From positions 3,658,001-3,722,000 of the forward strand of contig OY770021.1 in NCBI GenBank assembly GCA_963669315.1: a stretch of DNA of 64,000 nt, written 5' to 3'. The notes beneath the pieces are model-generated. The model had not been told where the DNA came from. It made no database searches and saw only the letters and a program-made list of their open reading frames with translations. The position numbers and the translations under genes are program-made. The stretch is from SZUA-547 sp963669315. GTDB lineage: Bacteria; Pseudomonadota; Alphaproteobacteria; Rhodobacterales; Rhodobacteraceae. The stretch's first letter is position 1; the number at the start of each line of letters is the position of its first letter. Below are positions 23,590-31,494 of this stretch, one piece after another.

Positions 23590-23611
23590 GTTCGGGACTA
23601 TTTCGGGACTC
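23590..23611 (-). repeat. Right putative integrase arm-type site
   Basis: A 22-bp near-copy of 6502-6523 (one mismatch), holding AGTCCCGAA-AT-AGTCCCGAA on the minus strand. In the excised circle the two copies would flank the attP core as direct repeats at 61 and 97 bp. A leftover piece of an integrase gene end is the alternative, because the left copy is inside int. Confidence 0.55.
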
Positions 23612-23708
23612 TTGTGTCCAGAGTCGGCCCTTTGTTCCCGCTTTTGTCCCCTCAAGCAGTGATCTGCGCAGTTCAGCCCTGCGGACTAACCTACTTGAAT
23701 AGCTTGAG

Positions 23709-23761
23709 AAAAAGTGGAGCGGGCGATCGGGATCGAACCGACGACATTCAGCTTGGGAAGC
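23709..23761. repeat. attR: 53-bp repeat inside tRNA-Gly
   Basis: Identical to 6388-6440. Here the segment continues into the full 5' half of the tRNA gene, so integration left the tRNA functional. Confidence 0.93.
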
Positions 23762-23789
23762 TGACGTTCTACCACTGAACTACGCCCGC
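23715..23789 (-). tRNA. tRNA-Gly(CCC)
   Basis: The 75-nt gene folds as a standard cloverleaf: acceptor GCGGGCG/CGCCCGC, D stem GTTC/GAAC, anticodon arm TCAGC-TTCCCAA-GCTGA with anticodon CCC, T arm GTCGG-TTCGATC-CCGAT, and an encoded CCA. It is the attachment site of the element at 6388-23761. It reads glycine codon GGG. Confidence 0.95.
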
Positions 23790-23845
23790 GTCGGGGGACT
23801 TGCTAGGCCCAGATGACAGCAAGGTCAAGCTGGCCAGACGATAGC

Positions 23846-24832
23846 CTAGAATGCGTAGACCAATGCGCCGCCGACGAATCCGGCGCCAGCGGCGGACATC
23901 AGAACCCGCTCGCCCGGCTGGAACGGCGTCTGCTGATTGGCCACGGACAGCGACAGTGGGATAGTGGCGGCGGAACTATTGCCATAGGTCGCGACCGTGT
24001 TGATGAGTTTGTCCTCGTCTAGCTCCAGATTGCGTCGCACCGCACCGAAAATCCGCGAATTCGCTTGATGCGGCACCCAGCGGTCCACGTCATCCGCGCC
24101 CATTCCGGCCTCGGCCAAAACCTTCAAAGAGCTTTCTGTCATCACCTCGACCGCCTTGGCGAAGACGGCGCGGCCATCCTCCATCTCCATCAGCAGTTCC
24201 TCCGGCGCGAGGTCGGCCGCGAAGGGTTTTCGGCTGCCGCCCGCCTTGATGCGGATACGATCATAGTGGGCACCCTCGGCGGCGAGGTCCGTGGCGATGG
24301 CGCCTTTCTCCGGGTTTTCATCTGGCGTCAGAACGACGGCCCCCGCGGCGTCCGCGAACAGGACGCAACTGGCGATCTCCGCCGGGTTGATGCGGCGGCT
24401 GAGGATGTTGGCGGCGACCACGAGCACAGATTCTCCGCGCGCGCGAACATGGCTATCGGCCAGCGCCAGCGCATAAAGAAATCCGGCGCAGGCACCCGCC
24501 ATATCGATTGCACCGGAATTGGGCAGGCCCAGCTTGTGCGCGAGGAGAGGGCCGGAGGGCGGCAGCAGATGATCGGGCGTGGACGTCGCGAGCAGAGTCA
24601 GGCCAATCTCGGATCGGTCGATCCCGGCGCTTCGCAGCGCCATCTCGGCGGCTGGCGCGGCGATATCAGTCAGCGCCTCATCCGGCGCGGCGTAACGGCG
24701 CTCGCGAATGCCGGTCCGGCGTTCGATCCAGCCGGGGTCCAGCCCCAGTCGCGATTCAATCTCCGAATTAGGTACCACGCGGTCGGGCGCCGAGTGGCCG
24801 AATCCGATGATGCGTGAGCCGCCGAACTTCAT
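23846..24832 (-). CDS. bioZ: BioZ, KAS III-like enzyme for pimeloyl precursor synthesis
   Basis: The 328-residue protein is a FabH-like condensing enzyme with Cys115 in DMAGACAGFLYAL, His255 in VPHQANSRI and Asn285 in TYGNSSAATIP, the full catalytic triad. Its start overlaps the stop of bioA (ATGA), placing it at the end of the biotin operon. In alphaproteobacteria such as Agrobacterium and Mesorhizobium, BioZ in this position condenses glutaryl-CoA with malonyl-ACP to feed pimeloyl-ACP synthesis in place of BioC-BioH. A housekeeping FabH role is less likely from context. Confidence 0.88.
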   Translation of the reverse strand: MKFGGSRIIGFGHSAPDRVVPNSEIESRLGLDPGWIERRTGIRERRYAAPDEALTDIAAPAAEMALRSAGIDRSEIGLTLLATSTPDHLLPPSGPLLAHKLGLPNSGAIDMAGACAGFLYALALADSHVRARGESVLVVAANILSRRINPAEIASCVLFADAAGAVVLTPDENPEKGAIATDLAAEGAHYDRIRIKAGGSRKPFAADLAPEELLMEMEDGRAVFAKAVEVMTESSLKVLAEAGMGADDVDRWVPHQANSRIFGAVRRNLELDEDKLINTVATYGNSSAATIPLSLSVANQQTPFQPGERVLMSAAGAGFVGGALVYAF

Positions 24833-26085
24833 GCGAACAAGTCCGCCGCCTCTTCGAACGCATCGTAGATCGAATCCAGTTCCGCCTCGGTCACGCAATA
24901 GGGCGTCATTGCGTACATCGTGTTGCCAAGCGGGCGGAGAAGCAGGTTCCGGCTTTGGAAGTGCGCGTAAAGTTTTGGTCCGACTTCAGCGAGATAGCCT
25001 TGATCCTTCACCTTCAGGTCCATGGCGGCGATGGTTCCGGTGCGGCGGATATTCGTGAACCGCGGATCATCCCGAAAGCGAGCCTGCCGAGCCTCATGCG
25101 CCGCGCAGAGCGCGCCGATGCGGTCTTGCACTGGTTCGCGGTCCCAAACCTCCAGATTGGCCACGGCGGCGGCGCATGCGATCGCATTCGCTGTGTAAGA
25201 GGAGGAGTGAAAGAATGTCTTGCTGCGATCGGTCGAATAGTGAGCGTCGAATATCTCCGACCGACACATGGTAACGGCGAGGGGCAGGGAGCCGCCGGTG
25301 ATGCCCTTTGCGTAACAGGCGATGTCCGGCTCAACGCCAGCTTGCTGGCACGCGAAGATCGTCCCCGTGCGGCCCCAACCCGTCATCACCTCGTCGGCGA
25401 TGAACAGAGCGCCATGCGCCTCACAGATCCGCTTCATCTCGGCGAGGACGGCGGGCGGATACATCAGCATTCCACCGGCGCCGAGCACTAGTGGCTCGAC
25501 CAGAAACGCGGCGACGGGCGCTTTATTGCAGGCGGCCTCCAGCGCATCGAACGTCGCCTGTTCCTTGCCCGCATGCGGGAAGGGAATGGTATCCACGTCG
25601 AACAGAAGCGGTTCATAGGGCTGGTTAAATACACCCCGCTCGCCCACAGACATGGTTCCGATCGTGTCGCCGTGATAGCCGCCTTCCATCACCACAATGC
25701 GCGTGCGGTCGCCGCCGGTGTGCCGCCAGAAGCCGAGCGCCATCTTCATCGCCACTTCCACCGCGGTGGAGCCGCTGTCGGAAAAGAACACATGCTCCAG
25801 CGTTCTCGGCGTGATCTCGACCAGACGTTTGGCGAGTTTCTCCGCCGGTTCATGGGTATGGCCGGCGAAGATCACCTGGTCCAGCTCGTCCGCCTGATCC
25901 TTGATCGCCTGCACGATATGCGGATGCCGATGGCCATGGGTCACCACCCACCAGGATGAGATCGCGTCCACAACGCGCCGCCCATCCGGGGTCTCCAGCC
26001 ACGCGCCTTCGCCCTTGGTGACTTCGACCATTTCCGGCAGAATCGCGTGCTGCGTAAACGGGTGCCAAATGATCGATCGGGTCAT
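24829..26085 (-). CDS. bioA: Adenosylmethionine-8-amino-7-oxononanoate aminotransferase
   Basis: The 418-residue class III aminotransferase converts KAPA to DAPA with SAM as amino donor. It starts MTRSIIWHPFTQHAILPEMV, the BioA N-terminus (WHPFT), with SSWWVVTHGHRHPHIVQAI, the PLP-phosphate motif SDSGSTAVEVAMKMAL, ADEVMTGWGRTG and the PLP lysine in CYAKGITGGSLPLAVT. It is coupled by 4-nt overlaps to bioD upstream and bioZ downstream. Confidence 0.95.
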   Translation of the reverse strand: MTRSIIWHPFTQHAILPEMVEVTKGEGAWLETPDGRRVVDAISSWWVVTHGHRHPHIVQAIKDQADELDQVIFAGHTHEPAEKLAKRLVEITPRTLEHVFFSDSGSTAVEVAMKMALGFWRHTGGDRTRIVVMEGGYHGDTIGTMSVGERGVFNQPYEPLLFDVDTIPFPHAGKEQATFDALEAACNKAPVAAFLVEPLVLGAGGMLMYPPAVLAEMKRICEAHGALFIADEVMTGWGRTGTIFACQQAGVEPDIACYAKGITGGSLPLAVTMCRSEIFDAHYSTDRSKTFFHSSSYTANAIACAAAVANLEVWDREPVQDRIGALCAAHEARQARFRDDPRFTNIRRTGTIAAMDLKVKDQGYLAEVGPKLYAHFQSRNLLLRPLGNTMYAMTPYCVTEAELDSIYDAFEEAADLFA

Positions 26086-26726
26086 GTTGTGGGCGCTCCG
26101 TCGGCGAAGTCAGCCATGTCGAAATTCGCAGAGAATGCGGCGGCCAGCGTATCGCTGTTCAGCGGATCGAGCGAAGGCAAACGGCCGAGGTGTGTGACAC
26201 GGCCGAAGTCGCAGATTACGCGTTCTGTCTCCGCATATTCATCGCCGATGAAGGCGACGCCGAGGATCGGGATATTGCGCCTACGCATCGCCTCGATGGA
26301 AAGAAGGCTGTGATTGATCGTTCCCAAAGCGGTTCGAGAGACCAGAACAGTGGGTTCAGCCCATCGAGCGAAAATATCGATCAACAAGGTATCACGCGTG
26401 AGCGGGACCATCAGGCCACCGGCGCCTTCTATCACCAGCGGCCGGTCGGAAGGTGGAGGATTCAGTGAGTTGGGGTCGATCGAAACGCCATCGATCTCCG
26501 CCGCCTGATGGGGCGAGACGGGCGTCTTGAACACATAGCCTTCCGGCAAGACACACTCCGCCGACAGGCCGGAGAGTTCATGCACAACGCCGGAATCGGT
26601 GCCGTCCTCGGTTCCTGATTGCAGCGGTTTCCAATAGCATCCGTCCAGAGCGCCGGTCAGGGCGGCGGCGAAGACGGTTTTTCCCAACCCGGTGTCGGTG
26701 CCTGTGACGACGACCCGATGGGTCAT
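26082..26726 (-). CDS. bioD: Dethiobiotin synthetase
   Basis: The 214-residue protein closes the ureido ring of dethiobiotin from DAPA, CO2 and ATP. It has the P-loop VTGTDTGLGKTVFAA at the N-terminus, WKPLQSGTEDGTDSG, and VIEGAGGLMVPL, all standard BioD motifs. Both ends overlap neighbours by 4 nt in the bioBFDAZ operon. Confidence 0.94.
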   Translation of the reverse strand: MTHRVVVTGTDTGLGKTVFAAALTGALDGCYWKPLQSGTEDGTDSGVVHELSGLSAECVLPEGYVFKTPVSPHQAAEIDGVSIDPNSLNPPPSDRPLVIEGAGGLMVPLTRDTLLIDIFARWAEPTVLVSRTALGTINHSLLSIEAMRRRNIPILGVAFIGDEYAETERVICDFGRVTHLGRLPSLDPLNSDTLAAAFSANFDMADFADGAPTT

Positions 26727-27865
26727 ACCGCCCCCGTATTCAGCTCTTCCGCGAGAGCAGTCAGCATGTCCGAGATCGTCTGCTGATCTGTGTTCAATGT
26801 AATGGCGACGCGCAGGCGAGCAGTACCTTCGGGCACAGTCGGCGGGCGCACGCCGCGAATATCAAAACCACGATTCTGCATGGCCGTAGCGATCTCCATC
26901 GCGCGGGCGTTGTCACCGATCATCACTGGCAAGATTTGCGATCCGCTCGGCGTGATTCCGCATTGGGACTCAGCCTCGGCGCTTGCGTAGGCGACCAGCG
27001 CTTCCAGCCGGGCGCGCCGCTCGGGCTCGGTTCTCAGGATGACGAGCGCCTCGCGCACCGCGGTGGCCATAAGAGGCGAGGGGGCGGTGGCGTAGATGAA
27101 GGGGCGGGCGCGATTGATGATGAAATCGCAGAGCGCCGCCGGCGCGCAGACCAGAGCGCCCGATGCGCCCATCGCCTTGCCGCAGGTGTGGAGCGAGACG
27201 ACGTTCTCGCGTCCCTCATATTCCGCTGACAGGCCGCGCCCGTCCGGGCCGTATACGCCTGTCGCATGCGCCTCATCCACAATCAGGAAGGCGTCGTGGC
27301 GGTCGGCAATCTCGATTAGCGCCGCCAAAGGCGCGCGGTCGCCATCCATTGAATAAAGGCTTTCGACCACCAGCCATGGGCGACCGGTTCCTCCCGCTTT
27401 GCGCCAATTGACGATCGCGTCCTCAAAGGCGCCGGCGTCATTGTGAGAAACCAGCGAAAAGTCGGCGCGGCCGCCCCGGATCCCCTCGTGACAGCTGGCG
27501 TGGATCAACTCGTCGCAGACGATCAGATCGCCCTTTTGCGGCAGCGTCGTGAGGATTGCGAAGTTGGCGACATAGCCGCCGCCGAAGTAGAGCGCCCGCT
27601 CGGACCGAAAGAATTTCGCGGCCTCCTCCTCCAGCAGTTCATGCTCAGGATCGTTGCCGCGTAATAACCGCGAACCGCCGGCGCCAACTGGAACGCCGCG
27701 CTCCACAGCATGCAAGACGGCGCCGCGCAGCGCCGGAGAATTGGCCAGCGCCAGATAGTCGTTCGAGGCGAAATCGATTCCGGCGCGAGAGATCAGACAG
27801 CGGCGACGGCTCTTTCGCTCAAGGCCGCTGAGGACTCGCTGAAATCGGTCTAGTTGTCCGTTCAT
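26723..27865 (-). CDS. bioF: 8-amino-7-oxononanoate synthase
   Basis: The 380-residue alpha-oxoamine synthase joins pimeloyl-ACP with alanine to make KAPA. It shows FASNDYLALANSPALRGAV, GAGGSRLLRGNDPEHELLEE, LIVDEAHATGVYGPDGRGL and the PLP lysine in HTCGKAMGASGALVC. The N-terminus matches BioF of alphaproteobacteria. Start and stop overlap bioB and bioD by 4 nt. Confidence 0.94.
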   Translation of the reverse strand: MNGQLDRFQRVLSGLERKSRRRCLISRAGIDFASNDYLALANSPALRGAVLHAVERGVPVGAGGSRLLRGNDPEHELLEEEAAKFFRSERALYFGGGYVANFAILTTLPQKGDLIVCDELIHASCHEGIRGGRADFSLVSHNDAGAFEDAIVNWRKAGGTGRPWLVVESLYSMDGDRAPLAALIEIADRHDAFLIVDEAHATGVYGPDGRGLSAEYEGRENVVSLHTCGKAMGASGALVCAPAALCDFIINRARPFIYATAPSPLMATAVREALVILRTEPERRARLEALVAYASAEAESQCGITPSGSQILPVMIGDNARAMEIATAMQNRGFDIRGVRPPTVPEGTARLRVAITLNTDQQTISDMLTALAEELNTGAV

Positions 27866-28869
27866 GCGTGCTCGTCTAGCGCCATTGGCTGTACGCCCAG
27901 TTTAGAGAACAGGACGGTGTCCTGATCTTCGTCGGGGTTGTCGGCGGTCAGCAGAGTTTCGCCGACGAAAATTGAGTTAGCTCCGGCGAAAAAGCACAGC
28001 GCCTGCGTCTCGTCGCTCATATCCGTGCGACCTGCCGACAGGCGCACATAGCTTTCAGGCATCAGAATCCGTGCGGTCGCGATGGTGCGAATGAACTCGA
28101 TCGGCTCAAGTTTTTCCACATCGGCCAGCGGCGTGTTCTCAATCGGGATCAGCATGTTGATCGGCACCGATTGCGGGTGCTCGGGCAGGTTGGCGAGGGT
28201 GACCAGCATGTCGATGCGGTCCATTTTCTCTTCGCCCATGCCGATGATGCCGCCGGAGCAGACATTGATGCCCGCCTCGCGAACCCGATCCAACGTATCC
28301 AGCCGGTCGGCGAATGTGCGGGTGGTGATGATTTCCTTGTAGTAGCGCTCGGACGTGTCGACGTTGTGGTTGTAGTAGTCGAGCCCGGCTTCTTTCAGGC
28401 GGAACACTTGATTGTCATCCAGCATGCCCAGGGTCATGCAGGTCTCCATGCCCATCGCCTTGACGCCTTCGACCATGGCGAGGACGGCGTCCATGTCGCG
28501 CTCTTTCGGGCTGCGCCAGGCAGCGCCCATGCAATAGCGGGTCGCGCCAGCGTCCTTCGCCTTTTTCGCCTCTGAAAGAACGCGCTGAACCTCCATCAAT
28601 TTGGAGGCGGAGAGGGTGGAGCCGTTGCGCGCCGACTGGCTGCAATAGCCGCAATCCTCAGGGCAGCCGCCGGTTTTGATGGAGAGCAACCGGCTCATCT
28701 GAACCTTGTTAGGGTCGAAATTCTGGCGGTGAATGGTCTGGGCGCGGAACAGGAGGTCGTTGAACGGCGCGTCGTAGATCGCCTGTGCTTCCTCGCGGAT
28801 CCAGTCGCGCCGCGGCCCTTGCTGCGCACCGGTCATCGCCGGTTCGGAGGTCGTCGCGGCCAGTTCCAT
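27862..28869 (-). CDS. bioB: Biotin synthase
   Basis: The 335-residue radical SAM enzyme inserts sulfur into dethiobiotin. Cys69, Cys73 and Cys76 in KTGGCPEDCGYCSQSA bind the 4Fe-4S cluster; YYNHNVDTSERYY and ARILMPESYVRLSAGR are also typical. The ATG at 28869 has GGGAGA 8 nt upstream; an earlier frame adds 18 unrelated residues. It is the first gene of the operon. No BioR box (TTATCTATAA type) is evident upstream. Confidence 0.96.
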   Translation of the reverse strand: MELAATTSEPAMTGAQQGPRRDWIREEAQAIYDAPFNDLLFRAQTIHRQNFDPNKVQMSRLLSIKTGGCPEDCGYCSQSARNGSTLSASKLMEVQRVLSEAKKAKDAGATRYCMGAAWRSPKERDMDAVLAMVEGVKAMGMETCMTLGMLDDNQVFRLKEAGLDYYNHNVDTSERYYKEIITTRTFADRLDTLDRVREAGINVCSGGIIGMGEEKMDRIDMLVTLANLPEHPQSVPINMLIPIENTPLADVEKLEPIEFIRTIATARILMPESYVRLSAGRTDMSDETQALCFFAGANSIFVGETLLTADNPDEDQDTVLFSKLGVQPMALDEHA

Positions 28870-28959
28870 GCGCTGTCTCCCGAGATTGTTTTCGGCCCCG
28901 CGGCATGTTGCGCCGCAAACCATTTTGCAGGGTTTTGCCCGAAACAGGTGCGACAGGTC

Positions 28960-28993
28960 AACACACCCCGTCCGCCATGCAGTCAGGGTGTGC
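28960..28993 (-). promoter_or_regulatory. Inverted repeat between aatA and bioB
   Basis: CACACCC (28962-28968) pairs with GGGTGTG (28986-28992) across 17 nt, 91-125 bp upstream of bioB and 26 bp past the aminotransferase stop. A TTGACA on the minus strand (28999-28994) flanks it. It may be a terminator of the aminotransferase gene or an operator of the biotin operon. There is no U tract. Confidence 0.4.
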
Positions 28994-29017
28994 TGTCAAT
29001 TCACCTGGTTTCTCGGG

Positions 29018-30220
29018 TCAGGAAAGACCCTCGCAGAACCGCTTGATCCGTCCGCAAGCCTCGGTCAGCGCTTCATCCGAAGTCGCGTAGGACACCCGGA
29101 AATTAGGGCTGGTTCCGAACGCCGCGCCAAAGACCGCAGCGACGCCCTCGGCTTCCAGAAGCTCGGTGCAGAAGGTCTGGTCGTCCGAGATCACAGCGCC
29201 TCCGGGAGTCTTCTTGCCGATCAGGTTTTTGATCGACGGGTAGACGTAGAACGCGCCTTCGGAGGTCGGACATTCAATTCCCGGACATTCGTTCAGCAAC
29301 CCGACAACCAGATCGCGGCGGCGCTGGAAATGCCTGCGGGACTCCGAGATATAGCTTTGATCGCCGTTCAGCGCCTCAACCGCGGCCCACTGGCTGATCG
29401 AACTGGGGTTCGAAGTGGACTGAGACTGGATCTTGCGCATCGCCGTGATCAGCTCTTCAGGGCCGCCTGCGTAGCCGATGCGCCAGCCGGTCATAGAATA
29501 GGCCTTGGACACGCCGTTGACCGTCAGCGTGCGGTCATAGAGGCCGGGCTCCACCTGGGCAGGTGTGACGAACTTGAAAGGCTCATAGACGATGTGCTCA
29601 TACATATCATCCGACATCACCCAGACATGCGGATGACGCATCAGCACATCCGTCAGCGCCTTCAGCTCATCATAGGTATAGCCGGCGCCCGAAGGATTAG
29701 AGGGCGAGTTGAAGATCAGCCATTTGGTCTTTGGCGTGATCGCCGCCTCGAGCGCCGCCGGAGTCACTTTGAAAGACGTCTCGAGCGAGGTCTCGATGAT
29801 GACCGGCGTACCGCCGCCGAGCAGCGCCATATCGGGATAGCTGACCCAATAGGGTGCCGGAATCAGCACCTCGTCGCCCGAATTGAGCGTGGCCATAAGC
29901 GCGTTATAGAGAATTTGCTTGCCGCCGGTGCCGACCGAGATTTGCTTTAGCGAATACTCCAGCCCGTTGTCGCGTTTGAACTTGGCTGCGATCGCCTGCT
30001 TCAGCTCAGGAATGCCGTCGGCCGGGGTGTATTTGGTTTTTCCCGCATCGATCGCCGCTTTCGCCGCCGCCTTGATGTTGTCCGGCGTGTCGAAATCGGG
30101 TTCGCCTGCGCCGAGGCCGATCACGTCCTTACCAGCCGCTCGCAGCTCCGCAGCTTTCGTGGTGACCGCGATGGTGGCGGAGGGTTTCACGCGGGCGAGT
30201 GTGTCGGACAGGAATGCCAT
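29018..30220 (-). CDS. aatA: Aspartate aminotransferase (class I, Ib/1-gamma type)
   Basis: The 400-residue PLP enzyme moves the amino group of aspartate to 2-oxoglutarate; alphaproteobacterial members often also act on prephenate. It starts MAFLSDTLARVKPSATIAVT and has GLGAGEPDFDTPDNIKAAA, PAPYWVSYPDM, FNSPSNPSGAGY and the PLP lysine in VNGVSKAYSMTGWRIGYAGG. GGAGAA lies 6 nt before the ATG at 30220. It is divergent from tatD. Confidence 0.92.
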   Translation of the reverse strand: MAFLSDTLARVKPSATIAVTTKAAELRAAGKDVIGLGAGEPDFDTPDNIKAAAKAAIDAGKTKYTPADGIPELKQAIAAKFKRDNGLEYSLKQISVGTGGKQILYNALMATLNSGDEVLIPAPYWVSYPDMALLGGGTPVIIETSLETSFKVTPAALEAAITPKTKWLIFNSPSNPSGAGYTYDELKALTDVLMRHPHVWVMSDDMYEHIVYEPFKFVTPAQVEPGLYDRTLTVNGVSKAYSMTGWRIGYAGGPEELITAMRKIQSQSTSNPSSISQWAAVEALNGDQSYISESRRHFQRRRDLVVGLLNECPGIECPTSEGAFYVYPSIKNLIGKKTPGGAVISDDQTFCTELLEAEGVAAVFGAAFGTSPNFRVSYATSDEALTEACGRIKRFCEGLS

Positions 30221-30315
30221 CGCTGTTCTCCATTGGCGAAAGGGTCTTAGCCGTCCTACTCTCAGCGCCGCCGGGCCGCAAGCCGCTAAACGGCCTCGGG
30301 CGAAATGGTGTGAAT

Positions 30316-31131
30316 ATGGACCTGATCGACATTGGTGCAAACCTGACGAAGGGTCGTTTCGACAGCGACCGAACGCAGGTGATTGAACGGGCCGCGGCGG
30401 CTGGCGTCCGGCAGATGATCGTCACTGGCACGGACCTGGCGGCCTCAGAAGCTGCGACTGATCTGGCTGCGACGCATCCGGGCAAACTGTTCGCGACGGC
30501 TGGCGTTCACCCGCATCAGGCCAAAGACTGGTCCTATGACGCCTCGGCGGCGATCAAAGAGTTGGCGGAACGTTCCGAAGTCGTCGCCATTGGCGAAAGC
30601 GGACTCGATTTCGACCGCAACTATTCAAGTCCCGTGGATCAGGAGCGCGCCTTCGCCGCGCAGCTTTCCATTGCCGCCGAAACCGGCCTGCCTCTGTTCC
30701 TGCATGAGCGGGACGCGCATATTCGCACGCTGGAGATGCTGGATGCGGCAGGGCGGCCCAAAGGCGTGCTGCACTGCTTCACCGGCGGACCGGATCAGGC
30801 GCGCGCCTATCTGGAGCGCGGCTTGCATTTGGGCGTCACCGGTTGGCTGTGCGATGAGAGGCGCGGGAACGCGTTGCGCGAGGCCGTGAAGATCATCCCG
30901 CCTGACAGGCTGCTGCTCGAGACAGACGCACCGTTTCTCTATCCGCGAGACCTCGAGTGGCCACTGGACGGGGAGGGGGCGAAGAAACCTTCTCGCAACC
31001 GGAATGAACCCGCCTTCCTGCCACATATCTCCCGCGCTGCCGCCAATCTGCGCGGCGAAGATCTAAACGCCCTCGCAGATCAATGCTCTGCCGCGACCCG
31101 CGCGCTGTTCGGTCTTCCGAAGCCCGCCTGA
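30316..31131 (+). CDS. tatD: TatD-family metal-dependent deoxyribonuclease
   Basis: The 271-residue TIM-barrel hydrolase begins MDLIDIGANLTKGRFDSDRT and closely follows the E. coli TatD pattern: AGVHPHQAKDW, AIGESGLDFDRNYSSP, HCFTGGPDQARAYLERG, VTGWLCDERRGNALRE, LLLETDAPFLYPRDL and RRNEPAFLP-like SRNRNEPAFLP. The first metal motif is DIGAN rather than HxH, as in E. coli TatD. It degrades single-stranded DNA ends and has been linked to DNA repair after oxidative damage. Confidence 0.92.
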   Translation: MDLIDIGANLTKGRFDSDRTQVIERAAAAGVRQMIVTGTDLAASEAATDLAATHPGKLFATAGVHPHQAKDWSYDASAAIKELAERSEVVAIGESGLDFDRNYSSPVDQERAFAAQLSIAAETGLPLFLHERDAHIRTLEMLDAAGRPKGVLHCFTGGPDQARAYLERGLHLGVTGWLCDERRGNALREAVKIIPPDRLLLETDAPFLYPRDLEWPLDGEGAKKPSRNRNEPAFLPHISRAAANLRGEDLNALADQCSAATRALFGLPKPA

Positions 31132-31190
31132 GACCGGCCCTTGCGACGGATCGCGCGAACGCTAGGATGCGCGCCGGGAGGGCTAGGGCC

Positions 31191-31448
31191 ATGACGGACG
31201 AAACGCGCATCAAACGACTTCGCATTCGCAGCTGGCGGAGGGGCATGAAAGAAATGGACCTTCTGCTTGGCCCCTATGCGGACAAGGCGCTGGCCGACCT
31301 GACTGACGCGGAGATTGAGGCCTTTGAAACGATGCTGAATGAGAACGATCAGGACCTCTACGCCTGGTTCATCGGGCGCGTTGAGACGCCAGAGGATGTG
31401 CGGCCTACGCTCGACCGGGTTCGCCAGTTTCACGGCGTGACGCTGTAG
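31191..31448 (+). CDS. sdhE: SdhE, FAD assembly factor for succinate dehydrogenase
   Basis: The 85-residue protein contains the SdhE signature RIRSWRRGMKEMDLLLG (RGxxExD) and NDQDLYAWFIGR. It helps attach FAD covalently to SdhA. The ATG at 31191 directly follows GGGAGGGCTAGGGCC. It lies 60 bp after tatD and 47 bp before the dehydrogenase gene on the same strand. Confidence 0.92.
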   Translation: MTDETRIKRLRIRSWRRGMKEMDLLLGPYADKALADLTDAEIEAFETMLNENDQDLYAWFIGRVETPEDVRPTLDRVRQFHGVTL

Positions 31449-31494
31449 GCCATTCCACCGCCACCCGAAATCAAAGACCGCCGAAGAGGGCGCG

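Larger units (their letters stand above)
23382..23708. other. 327-bp right-end region of the element, probable attP arm
   Basis: No gene of convincing length is present. It carries a second GTTC-N7-GTTC-type box, the right arm-type integrase site and a hairpin CCGCCG...CGGCGG near 23514-23554 followed by a T-rich run. A possible promoter for the Mini-A/primase operon is TATACA at about 23484-23489 on the minus strand, with a poor -35. Confidence 0.5.
6388..23761. mobile_element. 17.3-kb integrated element, capsid-forming phage-satellite-like
   Basis: The element lies between 53-bp direct repeats derived from tRNA-Gly and starts with an integrase next to the left repeat. Gene content is integration and regulation (6476-8807), cargo (9050-13884), HK97-type head genes (14318-19992), small genes (20069-21445) and replication (21442-23381). 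No tail, tape measure, baseplate, holin or endolysin gene was found. Size and content fit capsid-forming phage-inducible chromosomal islands (cf-PICIs), which make their own heads and borrow tails from a helper. A prophage that lost its tail and lysis genes is the main alternative; the truncated connector at 11645 supports some loss. The excised tRNA target remains intact on the right side. Confidence 0.85.
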
